From the NCBI GenBank assembly GCA_021159235.1, contig JAGGSF010000080.1:1-40051 (forward strand): 40,051 nt of DNA, read 5' to 3'. Both the position numbers and the translations under genes were made by a program. Source of the DNA: Deltaproteobacteria bacterium. GTDB lineage: Bacteria > Campylobacterota_A > Desulfurellia > JAGGSF01. Position 1 is the stretch's first letter, and every line of letters begins with the position of its first letter. Under the pieces are notes generated by a model that was given only the letters and a program-made list of their open reading frames with translations, did no database searches and had not been told where the DNA came from. Positions 9,195 to 17,537 of this stretch are shown here, one piece after another.

Positions 9195-9863
9195 TTACTT
9201 GGAGATGATGAGCCTAATCCTGTTGCCCACTTTCTCTGCAGCGTTGGCTACATCACTCGTAGCCTGTATAATTTTCAACCATAACCATAGATCGGCAAAA
9301 CTAAACTTTTCCGAGGTATTCAATATAATCTTGGTAATCTCATATCCTAACCTGTCTGTTTTATGTTCTTCTTCGTTCAGTTTATCCAGCAGCTCAGTGA
9401 TATGTTTTGTCTCTGGTCCCCCAAATGAAGATTCTCTCAATGTCTCCAATTCATCAACCACTTTTTTGGATAGATTAGCTACATCCACTACCTTTTCCAC
9501 AAAGTATTTCACTTTTTCTACCAGCTCGGAGGGAATTTTTATCATTTTAAAAGAAAGTAAAACGCCCACATCTTCTGCTGCATCGGCAACGGCATCTATG
9601 GAGGTGATGATTTCCAGTACATCTCCTCGTGCTACTGACATAAATATACTGTTGGGCAAAGAACTCCTGATCTTATTTTTGATTATGTCTGTTTCGTATT
9701 CCTTATGAGATATTTCTTCCGCCAGTCTTTGAACTTCTTTCTCCTTCCCTGATAAAAAAGCGTCAAAAGTGGCGGGAATGAGCCTGACACATTCATATGC
9801 CATATTCATCATCTCTTGCATTGCCTGGAACGGTGATCTTCTAAAAATATCAAAGATCTTCAT
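9195..9863 (-). CDS. DUF47 / PhoU-like regulator of the PiT transporter
   Basis: A 222-residue, wholly helical protein of the DUF47 family, distant relatives of PhoU that are usually encoded beside PiT transporters and are thought to modulate them. Typical features are the start MKIFDIFRRSPFQ, the SLPNSIFMSVARGDVLEIITSID segment in helix 4 (positions about 68-90, described here in part) and the C-terminal ATSDVANAAEKVGNRIRLI helix with its acidic and amide residues. It sits 3 bp after mrp and 2 bp before pit. No Shine-Dalgarno precedes its ATG, so coupling to mrp translation is likely. Its biochemical role is not established for the family in general. Confidence 0.88.
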   Translation of the reverse strand: MKIFDIFRRSPFQAMQEMMNMAYECVRLIPATFDAFLSGKEKEVQRLAEEISHKEYETDIIKNKIRSSLPNSIFMSVARGDVLEIITSIDAVADAAEDVGVLLSFKMIKIPSELVEKVKYFVEKVVDVANLSKKVVDELETLRESSFGGPETKHITELLDKLNEEEHKTDRLGYEITKIILNTSEKFSFADLWLWLKIIQATSDVANAAEKVGNRIRLIISK

Positions 9864-9866
9864 TTT

Positions 9867-10889
9867 TTATAATGTTTCTAAGGTTTTCATCTCTTCTATA
9901 ATCTTTTTTGCTACATTCATAAAAGCTTTAGCTCCCAATGAATCAGGTTTGCCAACCACAATGGGTTTTCCTTCATCACTACCTGTTCTGATATCTACAT
10001 CAATGGGTATCTCTCCCAGGAATGGCAGGGAAAGCTGAATACTGAGTTTCTTTCCTCCACCATGGCTAAATATATCCACCCTCTTTCCACAATGAGGACA
10101 GATAAAGTAGCTCATATTCTCAATTACACCCAGTACAGGAATCTTGAGTTTTTTAAAGAAATCTACTGCTCTTGCAGCATCTGTTAAAGCTACATCCTGT
10201 GGTGTGGTGACAACGAGGCCGCCCGTTACCTTAGTCAGCTGAGCCATAGACAGCTGGGCATCACCTGTCCCTGGAGGAAAATCCACAACCAGAAAGTCTA
10301 AATCTCCCCAGCTAACATCTTCCAGGAATTGTTCTACCGTCTTATGAATTAATGGTCCTCTCCAGATAAGTGCTGTTCCCTTGGGAATAAGGTTGCCAAT
10401 AGAGAATACCTTAATACCCTCTTTTTCCACGGGTAGCATTTTATCTTTTTCTTCCTGGTTTAATCTTATAGCCTCTTCTTCTATACCCATCATCTTCGGT
10501 ACATTTGGCCCATAGATGTCTGTATCTAGAATGCCTACTCTTTGGCCTGATTTAGCCAGGGCCAGAGCAATATTCACACTTACCGTAGTCTTACCCACGC
10601 CACCTTTTCCCGAAGTCGTGCCGATGATGTGTTTTATCCGGGGAACAATATTCTTTTTTTCTATCTTTACATTGACCTTTTTTACACCCTCTATCTTTTC
10701 TAATGTCTGGATTATACTTGATCTCAGCTGTTGTGAGATTGCTTCATCTTCTATGCCTAAGGAGCCTTTTACTGTAACTTCTCCGTTTTCATTTATCTTC
10801 ACATCCTCTACTATGCCTAAACTTACAATATCTTTTGTGTGCTCAGGGAATTTAACCTTTTTTAATTCATTCATGATTCTTTCTTTCAT
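9867..10889 (-). CDS. Mrp/ApbC-family iron-sulfur carrier ATPase
   Basis: A cytoplasmic P-loop NTPase that binds and transfers a [4Fe-4S] cluster to apoproteins. The start is placed at 10889 (MKERIMNELKK) because AGGAGG lies 6 nt upstream; an upstream in-frame start would add 30 unlikely residues. The 340-residue protein has a DUF59/MIP18-like N-terminal domain (about 1-80), a deviant Walker A GTTSGKGGVGKTT (90-102), the DTDIYGPNVP switch (122-131), DFPPGTGDAQL (203-213) and the cluster-binding CPHC (Cys264, Cys267). It heads the unit containing DUF47, PiT and Ppx, an unusual setting for this family. Confidence 0.92.
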   Translation of the reverse strand: MKERIMNELKKVKFPEHTKDIVSLGIVEDVKINENGEVTVKGSLGIEDEAISQQLRSSIIQTLEKIEGVKKVNVKIEKKNIVPRIKHIIGTTSGKGGVGKTTVSVNIALALAKSGQRVGILDTDIYGPNVPKMMGIEEEAIRLNQEEKDKMLPVEKEGIKVFSIGNLIPKGTALIWRGPLIHKTVEQFLEDVSWGDLDFLVVDFPPGTGDAQLSMAQLTKVTGGLVVTTPQDVALTDAARAVDFFKKLKIPVLGVIENMSYFICPHCGKRVDIFSHGGGKKLSIQLSLPFLGEIPIDVDIRTGSDEGKPIVVGKPDSLGAKAFMNVAKKIIEEMKTLETL

Positions 10890-10914
10890 TTTGACCTCCT
10901 CAAAGATATTACAT

Positions 10915-10942
10915 AGATTATCACGATTTTTTTTTCTGTCAA
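10915..10942 (-). promoter_or_regulatory. Promoter of the mrp-DUF47-pit-ppx unit
   Basis: On the minus strand a perfect TTGACA (10937-10942) and TAATCT (10915-10920) are 16 bp apart, with an A-rich spacer. This gives a leader of about 20 nt carrying AGGAGG before the ATG at 10889. I saw no clear Pho-box repeat. Confidence 0.55.
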
Positions 10943-11046
10943 TTATTTGAATGCCCCCCATCAAAAATCTATATGACACAAATCAAAGATTTAAGCGTAA
11001 ACATCTCATTACAATTTATATGAAACAACAAGGTGTCGAAGGATTT

Positions 11047-11454
11047 TTAGAATAATATCTCTATCGCCTTATATGGACAAACGGAAACGCACAATTCACA
11101 GGCAATGCATTTTTCCTTGTCAAAGGAAATTTTCATTTCCTTCCTGTCAACAGCAATGGCCTTTGTAGGGCAGATGGAAGCGCAGGCAGTACAGTGGGTG
11201 CACCTTTCCTCCAACCATATTATATCCTGGGCAAGAGGCTGCACCTCCACGCCCAGTTCCTGAAGATAATTCATCCCTCTCTGTAATGATTCCCTCTTCC
11301 CACTGATCTCTATCATCAGCCTTCCTTCTTCCTTTGGACTGATCTTTGCCTTCAAGATATTCACAACCAGATCATAGTCCCTGATCAGGTGATATGTTAC
11401 GGGCTGATCAATCAAGGAAGGGGGAAAGGTTAAAACTACTTTCCTCTTCTGCAT
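11047..11454 (-). CDS. NIL-domain ferredoxin, homocysteine synthesis
   Basis: A 135-residue protein with an N-terminal NIL domain (about 1-75) fused to a two-cluster ferredoxin. The Cys spacing is complete for two [4Fe-4S] clusters: Cys85, 88, 91, 95 (CTHCTACASICP) and Cys116, 119, 122, 126 (CIACELCVSVCP). It follows the DUF39 gene by 10 bp with a clean AAGGAG site. DUF39 plus NIL-ferredoxin pairs are known in anaerobic archaea and bacteria to make homocysteine from aspartate semialdehyde and reduced sulfur, the ferredoxin supplying electrons. The pairing here makes that role much more likely than a generic ferredoxin. Confidence 0.9.
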   Translation of the reverse strand: MQKRKVVLTFPPSLIDQPVTYHLIRDYDLVVNILKAKISPKEEGRLMIEISGKRESLQRGMNYLQELGVEVQPLAQDIIWLEERCTHCTACASICPTKAIAVDRKEMKISFDKEKCIACELCVSVCPYKAIEILF

Positions 11455-11464
11455 GTAAAACTCC

Positions 11465-12664
11465 TTATTCTATTGGCCTTTCTTTGAGGTCTTTAAAGGT
11501 TATTCCTGCATCTACAGAAGGAAGCAAAAACACAGGTTCGGTCAATAAAAATTTTCCTCTTTTTATCCATTCCTTGAGTATTTGAGCAATCTCTCGGGCT
11601 TTAGCATAACTGGAAAGACCGGCTGCAGGAACCTTCTTTCCCCGAACGGTTATCATACCTGTTTTAAGTTCGGCATAGCTTACCTCACACAAAACCTCCG
11701 AGCTGCCCGAAGGATAACTCTTGGAATAGTCCACCACCGGTGCATATATCTCCTCATCACTTACCACTGTATACCTCAGTATTTCCTCATTGAGAATGGG
11801 AATGGGCACCCCTATCCCCACCGTCAGATCAGCTCCATACCCTGTTATACTTGTTCCCCTCAACCATTCAGGAGACATCTGCTTCAAGTCTCCCATCACC
11901 GCAAGTGTGCCTGAGGCAACCTTTGGGATACCCTCTTCTGTTCTGGGAACATTGGGGTTATGTTGAGTGCCATTCCAGACCACATAACCCACTCCACCCC
12001 CCAGGAATATCCTTGTTCCTATACCGATAGTCTTGTAATATGGATCGTTTAAAAGGGGTGAAAGCTGACCCGCGCTACAGTAATAGGCGTTCCCCAGATT
12101 GGGTTTCAACATCCCCATATAGGTATATATCACCTTATCGGAGAGGTTTACCGCTACCTCGTAGTTCTGAGTAGCATTTCGTGGATTAAATAAGATAGCT
12201 TCATTTAAATCCCTTATGTTAATCCAGGTTTCCAGTTTTTTTCTTGGATAACAGTCTGTTCCATAGGCAGTAGCTTGAAGTTTGATATCCTTGCCTGCCA
12301 CTAAGTCCTCGATTACATGTCCACCTCCATAGTTGAATCTGCCGGGATAGATTTTGTTTCTGGGGTCATCATCGGGAAGAGCGGTTGCACCGAGATATAT
12401 GTCTACAGCAGCGAGATCCGCACAGGCGGGAACACCATTAAGATATACCTTTTCTATCTTTATCCTGGGCTTTGAATGTCCAATATTAATCAAGACACCA
12501 GAAGAGCACATCGGCCCAAATGTTCCCGTAGTAACTACATCTACCTCCTGTGCGGCTTTTTTTATATCCTTTTCTTTTGCAATATCGATGATTTCCTCAG
12601 CCGTTACAACTACAGCTTTCCCCTTTTTTATTTTCTCATTGATCTCAGCAATCGTCTTTGCCAT
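11465..12664 (-). CDS. Homocysteine biosynthesis protein, DUF39 (COG1900)
   Basis: A 399-residue DUF39 protein, the core of the anaerobic sulfide-dependent route from aspartate semialdehyde to homocysteine. It starts MAKTIAEINEKI after an AGGAGAAGG site. Recognisable parts are TTGTFGPMCSSGVLINIGHS near 46-65, where a Cys (about 53) is the likely reactive residue. A Gly-rich NYGGGHVIEDLVAG stretch, IFLGGGVGYVVWNGTQHNPN and TSITGYGADLTVGIGVPIP follow. This version lacks the C-terminal CBS domains found in some homologues, consistent with its length. It is first in the unit with the NIL-ferredoxin. The product would feed the methionine cycle represented by metK and ahcY at 29-31 kb. Confidence 0.9.
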   Translation of the reverse strand: MAKTIAEINEKIKKGKAVVVTAEEIIDIAKEKDIKKAAQEVDVVTTGTFGPMCSSGVLINIGHSKPRIKIEKVYLNGVPACADLAAVDIYLGATALPDDDPRNKIYPGRFNYGGGHVIEDLVAGKDIKLQATAYGTDCYPRKKLETWINIRDLNEAILFNPRNATQNYEVAVNLSDKVIYTYMGMLKPNLGNAYYCSAGQLSPLLNDPYYKTIGIGTRIFLGGGVGYVVWNGTQHNPNVPRTEEGIPKVASGTLAVMGDLKQMSPEWLRGTSITGYGADLTVGIGVPIPILNEEILRYTVVSDEEIYAPVVDYSKSYPSGSSEVLCEVSYAELKTGMITVRGKKVPAAGLSSYAKAREIAQILKEWIKRGKFLLTEPVFLLPSVDAGITFKDLKERPIE

Positions 12665-12731
12665 TTAAACCTTCTCCTTTCTTCTCAGCCCTCTAACTAA
12701 ACCTTGCAGAACCATTGATTACAATTGTTTA

Positions 12732-12761
12732 TCTATACATCCTTAGCCGAATTTTTGTCAA
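12732..12761 (-). promoter_or_regulatory. Promoter of the homocysteine genes
   Basis: On the minus strand TTGACA (12756-12761) and TATAGA (12732-12737) are 18 bp apart, giving a leader of roughly 60 nt. The leader holds a short ACAATTGT palindrome but is too short and unstructured to my eye for a SAM riboswitch. Confidence 0.5.
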
Positions 12762-12815
12762 GTTTTACATTCGCTTTAGTAGGTGTATTTCTGGCAGTGG
12801 CTAAATTCAGTATAC

Positions 12816-12843
12816 TTGTCAAACAAAAAAATTATGATAATAT
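12816..12843 (+). promoter_or_regulatory. Promoter of the DUF4912-GH57-lptD-ubiX unit, leaderless geometry
   Basis: TTGTCA (12816-12821) and TAATAT (12838-12843) are 16 bp apart. Exactly 6 nt separate the -10 from the ATG at 12850, so transcription should begin at the start codon. No Shine-Dalgarno is present. Confidence 0.5.
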
Positions 12844-12849
12844 GAAAAC

Positions 12850-13314
12850 ATGGAAGAGGAAGCAAAAAGGGTAAAGTTTTACAAAGCTCAGGTCTGGGGG
12901 CAGATAGAGGAAAAATCCATCCCCTCCAGATATATGAAAAACAGGATTATTCTCTTGTCGGTTGATCCCTATCATCTATTTACATCCTGGGAAGTGATGG
13001 AAAAACCGCCTTTTATAATCAGAGTATTTGATTTTACCCGCAGGTTTTTTCCGCAGTACAATGAAGTCTTTTCATTTAAAGTAGAAAGTGATGTAGGAAA
13101 CTGGTATATGAATGGAAAACCCTCGGCTGTCTATCTTGCTCAGATAGGTAAGGTAAAAGAGGGGAAATTTATCCTGATTGCTCAATCAAACATTGTTCAG
13201 ATGCCCAATGGCTCTGTATCCACCAGCAGGATATGTATGGAGATGAGAAAGATAAGGATAGAGGAAAAAAAGATACTTAAAGAGGAAAAAATGGAACACG
13301 CTTATGAAAGATGA
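12850..13314 (+). CDS. DUF4912 domain protein
   Basis: A 154-residue cytoplasmic protein with a DUF4912 domain at about 28-130. It is recognisable by IILLSVDPYHLFTSWEV, the central FDFT and the closing AQIGKVKEGKFILIAQSN, which resemble a small beta-sandwich carbohydrate-binding fold. DUF4912 proteins are commonly encoded next to GH57 (DUF1957) branching enzymes, as here, where the two genes overlap by 11 bp. A role in binding or positioning alpha-glucan for the branching enzyme is an inference. The charged tail after about residue 135 looks unstructured. Confidence 0.8.
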   Translation: MEEEAKRVKFYKAQVWGQIEEKSIPSRYMKNRIILLSVDPYHLFTSWEVMEKPPFIIRVFDFTRRFFPQYNEVFSFKVESDVGNWYMNGKPSAVYLAQIGKVKEGKFILIAQSNIVQMPNGSVSTSRICMEMRKIRIEEKKILKEEKMEHAYER

Positions 13315-14890
13315 CTTGGGTTTTTTAAATCTGGTTTTGCATGCCCACCTTCCTTATGTTCGCCATCCTGAATTTGATGATTTTCTGGAGGAGGATTGGT
13401 TTTACGAGGCATTGTGGGAAACATATATTCCATTTATAGATATGCTGGAAAGATTATGTTATGAAGATGTGGACTTTAGTATAACACTCAGTCTGTCTCC
13501 TACCCTGTGTTCTATGATGGAAGATGAACTGTTAACAGAGAGATTTTTAAGAAAAATGGAAAATTTGAAAGGGCTTATCTTTAAGGAGAAAGAGAGACTG
13601 AAGAACACTGCGTTTGAAAAATCTGTAGGAATGTATGAGAAGAGGATGAAAAAGATAGAAGAGATAATTTCACGCTACAATCCTGTTACGAAAGCATTTA
13701 AAAGATTTTTTGAAGAAAAAAAACTGAATCTCATCACAACATCTGCTACCCATATCTTTATGCCGCATCTGCGATATGCAGGAAAAGCAAACGAAGCACA
13801 GATAAAAATAGGAATTGAGTATTTAAAAACTGTATTCGGTAGAAGACCGAAGGGCTTTTGGCTACCTGAATGTGGATATTACAGGGGTGTGGAAGATATA
13901 CTGGAGAAGGAAGGTGTGGAGTATTTCTTTGGGGAAACACACTGCATCATGTATGCAGACCACTATCCAAAGAGGGGTGTCTACGCACCGATGTTTACAG
14001 AAAACGGTGTTGCTTGCTTTGCAAGGGATACAGAATCTTCCAGGCAGGTGTGGAGTGCAAGGGAAGGTTATCCTGGAGATTTTGATTACAGGGAATTCTA
14101 CAGAGATGTAGGATTTGATGCTCCTTATGATTACATAAGACCCTACTTGCATAAAGATGGTGTAAGGGGAAACACGGGATTGAAATATTACAGAATCACG
14201 GGCAGTAATGTAGATTTAGGAAAGAAAGAACCATACGATCCTGAAGCTGCCAGAAAAAAGACGATCATCCATGCAGAAGACTTTTTATTCAATAGGCAGA
14301 AGCAGATGAAATATTTAAATACCATTTATAACAGAAAGCCCATCATAAATGCATTCTACGATATGGAGTTGTTTGGTCATTGGTGGTGGGAAGGGATAGA
14401 CTTCTTAGAGGAGGTAATAAGAAAAATAGAGAGATTCAACATAAAACTTATAACGCCGGATGAGTATTTGGATGTGTATCCTGAAAATCAGGTAAGCAGG
14501 TTGAATGAATCCAGCTGGGGATGGAAGGGATATGGAGAGACATGGTTAAACGGAACAAACGATTGGATATACAGACATCTGTACGAAATGGAAGACAGAA
14601 TGGAAGAGATGGCAAAAAAATACAAGGACACAAAAGATAAGAGAATATTATTTATACTGTCTCAGATGGCAAGAGAACTGCTGTTAGCTCAATCCTCCGA
14701 TTGGTTATTTATCATGCATGAAGGCAGTTGCCGCCAGTATGCAGAAAGAAGAGAAAAACTGCATATAAACAGGTTCAATCACATGTATGAAAACCTGAAG
14801 AAAAACTTCATAGATGTGGAATTTGCTGAAGAGAGTTATAAAAAAGACAATATCTTTCCAGCCTTGAACTGGAAGGTCTATGCATGTTAA
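13304..14890 (+). CDS. GH57 1,4-alpha-glucan branching enzyme (DUF1957 type)
   Basis: Forms alpha-1,6 branches in glycogen-like glucans by cleaving and transferring alpha-1,4 chains. The 528-residue protein starts FLNLVLHAHLPYVRHPE, the first GH57 conserved region. The probable nucleophile Glu189 lies in FWLPECGYY and the acid/base Asp353 in FYDMELFGHWWWEG. The C-terminal helical DUF1957 domain includes ESSWGWKGYGETWLNG and QMARELLLAQSSDWLF. Both catalytic residues match characterised GH57 branching enzymes. It overlaps the DUF4912 gene upstream and lptD downstream. I see no glycogen synthase (GlgA) or GlgC in the window. Confidence 0.92.
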   Translation: MKDDLGFLNLVLHAHLPYVRHPEFDDFLEEDWFYEALWETYIPFIDMLERLCYEDVDFSITLSLSPTLCSMMEDELLTERFLRKMENLKGLIFKEKERLKNTAFEKSVGMYEKRMKKIEEIISRYNPVTKAFKRFFEEKKLNLITTSATHIFMPHLRYAGKANEAQIKIGIEYLKTVFGRRPKGFWLPECGYYRGVEDILEKEGVEYFFGETHCIMYADHYPKRGVYAPMFTENGVACFARDTESSRQVWSAREGYPGDFDYREFYRDVGFDAPYDYIRPYLHKDGVRGNTGLKYYRITGSNVDLGKKEPYDPEAARKKTIIHAEDFLFNRQKQMKYLNTIYNRKPIINAFYDMELFGHWWWEGIDFLEEVIRKIERFNIKLITPDEYLDVYPENQVSRLNESSWGWKGYGETWLNGTNDWIYRHLYEMEDRMEEMAKKYKDTKDKRILFILSQMARELLLAQSSDWLFIMHEGSCRQYAERREKLHINRFNHMYENLKKNFIDVEFAEESYKKDNIFPALNWKVYAC

Positions 14891-16959
14891 AAATAGGAAT
14901 AATCTTTTTATTCCTTGTTTTCTCTTCTTATTCCTTTGCACAGGAAATTCACATTGAAGCAGATAACATCACCTATTACGAAAAACAAAAACTCTATATT
15001 GGAGAGGGGCATTGTGTTGTTAAAAGAGAAGATGCAACATTAAAAGCGGACAAAATAGATCTTAACAAGGAAACAGGCATCACCCATGTTAAAGGCAATG
15101 TAGAATTTCATTCAGGTGACGATTGGATAAAAGGGAAAAAAGGCACAGTAAATGTAAATCTGTGGAAAGGGTTTATTGAAGATGCTACCTTATTTCTCTC
15201 CAGAGATTTTTTATGGATAAAGGCAAAAAAGATTGTTATTTTAGATAAAACACGCTTCTACGCAGAAAATAGTGCGCTTACCTCCTGCTTTTGTGAAAAC
15301 TGGTTGAAGGGGAAGGGTGCTCATCCCAAATGGACCTTTCATGCCAGAAAAGCTTATGTAGTAAGAGATAAATATCTAAAGGCTTATCCCTTGATTTTTA
15401 AAACAAGAGGCGTGCCTGTGTTTGGACTGCCATATATATATCGTAATTTAAACAGAAAGAGGAGAACAGGATTCTTAACCCCTTCTTTTGGGTATTCCTC
15501 CCGGGGAGGATTTAAATATAGGCAACCATTTTTTCTGGTTTTATCCGATTCTCAAGATGCTACTTTCACATATAATCATGCAGGAAGAAAGGGCAATGGA
15601 GTGGATGTAGAATATAGATATTTCTGGACTAAAGATAGTTTTGGTCAGTGGCATGCTACGTTTTTCAAGGAGAAAAAACCGTATGGGGCAAGTGATAAAA
15701 AATCTCTCCGTTACAATGTGCATGTCAAGCATACTCAGGATTTAGAAAAATACGGTATCATCAGATCCGATATAAATCATTTGAGTGATAGAAATAACTA
15801 TCACGTATTTAAAGATGATGAGCTTTCTTTGACCAGTGAAAGGTATGTAACCAGCAAGTTGTGGTGGGAATGGCACAAGGGTGAATATAAACTGTCCATA
15901 AACAATTATTATTATGAGGATCTACTTTCAGAAAACAACAAAAGGACACTGCAGAAATATCCACAGTTTGAGGCTTCAATAACGGAAAAAAAGATACCAT
16001 CCACGCCATTTTATCTGAATACCTCAACCTACTTAACAAGAAATTACAGGAAAGAAGGAGAAAAAGGATGGGTGTATTCATTGTACCCCTCTTTAAAAGC
16101 ACCTTTTTCCATTTATCAGTTCAGCTTTTTGCCGGAGGGAAAACTGTATTATGATTACAGCTGGTGGAAAGATGAAAATGGCGAAAGACACCATAAGGGA
16201 AGAACAATCCCCGAGGGTATATTCACCGTAAGCGCCACGCTGGAAAGAATATGGTTCACAAATAAAGAGAGCACAGAAGGTATAAGACACAGAATCATTC
16301 CTCAAATCTCCTACGATTATATTCCTTACAGAGACCAGAGTGAACTGCCCGATTTTATATCCCGCAAGAGCAAGGAAAATGTATTAACCTTTAGTCTGGA
16401 AAACAGGATCACACAGAAAAAAAGCGGTAGATATTTTGATCCTCTATATGTGAAATTTTCTCAACCCTTTAACATAAACAAAAAACGCCTTCATCAGAAT
16501 CCATTTGAACCATTCTATATAGAAGGTGTATATAAGCCTACAGATACATTTTCCTTTGACTGGAAAGCCTATTATTCTACGAGAAAAGGTCTTTTTACAC
16601 AGAGCAGCGAAAATGCGCACCTGAATGTGGGCATCTTGAAGTTTTCCACCGGCTATGTGATGAACAGGGATTCCGGTTACCTGTTGAGCGATGAGTCGTG
16701 GAGTGGAAGACTGGACATATATCCACAATCAGGGTTGAATATTTTCTATTCATTTGAAAAAAATTTAAGATATGGATACTTCCCTCAGAAACGGTTCGGC
16801 ATAAACTACATGGAGGACTGCTGGGGCATAAGCCTGCAAACATATATAAATGAAACGATGGAAGAAAATAGAGAAGGTATTAAAGAGAGAAAGAAAAATA
16901 TGGGTATATGGTTTATGTTCACTTTGAAGTCCATCGGCTCGTGGGGTAAAAGGGTATGA
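14884..16959 (+). CDS. lptD: LPS-assembly outer membrane protein LptD
   Basis: Outer-membrane beta-barrel that inserts lipopolysaccharide into the outer leaflet. The 691-residue protein starts with a signal peptide (hydrophobic 4-17, cleavage likely after SFAQ). A periplasmic OstA/LptA-like beta-jellyroll follows (about 22-150, EADNITYYEKQKLYIGEGH at 22-40 and repeated KGNVEF-type strands). The large barrel then runs from about 170 to the end, with aromatic-rich alternating strands. The junction LPYIYRNLNRKRRTGFLTPSFG is the family's conserved plug-to-barrel segment (read as two pieces). Two Cys in SCFCENW (about 135-137) may serve in folding. It overlaps the GH57 gene by 7 bp and ubiX by 4 bp. 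Its presence shows a diderm envelope with LPS; LptE is not seen. Confidence 0.9.
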   Translation: MLKIGIIFLFLVFSSYSFAQEIHIEADNITYYEKQKLYIGEGHCVVKREDATLKADKIDLNKETGITHVKGNVEFHSGDDWIKGKKGTVNVNLWKGFIEDATLFLSRDFLWIKAKKIVILDKTRFYAENSALTSCFCENWLKGKGAHPKWTFHARKAYVVRDKYLKAYPLIFKTRGVPVFGLPYIYRNLNRKRRTGFLTPSFGYSSRGGFKYRQPFFLVLSDSQDATFTYNHAGRKGNGVDVEYRYFWTKDSFGQWHATFFKEKKPYGASDKKSLRYNVHVKHTQDLEKYGIIRSDINHLSDRNNYHVFKDDELSLTSERYVTSKLWWEWHKGEYKLSINNYYYEDLLSENNKRTLQKYPQFEASITEKKIPSTPFYLNTSTYLTRNYRKEGEKGWVYSLYPSLKAPFSIYQFSFLPEGKLYYDYSWWKDENGERHHKGRTIPEGIFTVSATLERIWFTNKESTEGIRHRIIPQISYDYIPYRDQSELPDFISRKSKENVLTFSLENRITQKKSGRYFDPLYVKFSQPFNINKKRLHQNPFEPFYIEGVYKPTDTFSFDWKAYYSTRKGLFTQSSENAHLNVGILKFSTGYVMNRDSGYLLSDESWSGRLDIYPQSGLNIFYSFEKNLRYGYFPQKRFGINYMEDCWGISLQTYINETMEENREGIKERKKNMGIWFMFTLKSIGSWGKRV

Positions 16960-17531
16960 AGATTGCCTGCGGCATAACCGGAGCCAGTGGCATGCCTTAT
17001 GCCGTAAGATTGATAGAATTTTTAGCTCAAACGGAAAACGAAGTATACACAGTTGTATCAGAATGGGGAAAGAAGATTATAAAGTTGGAAATGAACAGAG
17101 AATGGGAAGAGATAATTTCTGGATTTAAAGGGAAGGTTTACAATTTTGAAGAGGATGACCTGTTTTCACCGCTGGCCAGTGGCTCTTTTGGTATAGAAAA
17201 AACAGTAATTCTTCCCTGTTCTATGAAAACACTATCCGCTATTGCACACGGCTTTTCCCAAAACTTAATAGAAAGGATGGCCGATGTATCCATAAAGGAA
17301 GGCAAAATGCTGGTGTTGTGCCCCAGGGAGATGCCCTTTTCTTCCATCCACTTAGAAAATATGCTGAAATTGAGTAAAATGGGTGTAAAGATTGCGCCTC
17401 CTGTTCCTGCTTTCTACCCTCATCCAGAAAGCATAGAGGATATAACGGATTTCGTGGTGGGTAAAATACTGGACATATTGAAGATAGAACACAACCTCTT
17501 TCGGAGATGGCATGGCAATCCAGCCTATTAA
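16956..17531 (+). CDS. ubiX: Flavin prenyltransferase UbiX
   Basis: Makes prenylated FMN, the cofactor of UbiD-type decarboxylases, from FMN and dimethylallyl phosphate. The 191-residue protein starts KIACGITGASGMPYAVRL, the flavoprotein Rossmann loop. It also carries the phosphate-binding PCSMKTLSAIAHG (about 88-100) and CPREMPFSSIHLENMLKLSKMG, here split across the conserved prenyl site near 127-148. Its length is normal. It is last in the DUF4912-GH57-lptD unit, overlapping lptD by ATGA, and ends 6 bp from the convergent padR gene. No ubiD is in the window, so the target decarboxylase (quinone pathway or other) is unknown. Confidence 0.92.
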   Translation: MKIACGITGASGMPYAVRLIEFLAQTENEVYTVVSEWGKKIIKLEMNREWEEIISGFKGKVYNFEEDDLFSPLASGSFGIEKTVILPCSMKTLSAIAHGFSQNLIERMADVSIKEGKMLVLCPREMPFSSIHLENMLKLSKMGVKIAPPVPAFYPHPESIEDITDFVVGKILDILKIEHNLFRRWHGNPAY

Positions 17532-17537
17532 TTGCTG

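Noticed and set aside
10890-10979. Longer N-terminus for the Mrp protein
   Set aside because: Would run through the TTGACA promoter and leader; AGGAGG sits before the internal ATG at 10889.
12665-12731. Riboswitch in the leader of the homocysteine genes
   Set aside because: The leader is about 60 nt and I could not find paired helices beyond a short ACAATTGT palindrome.
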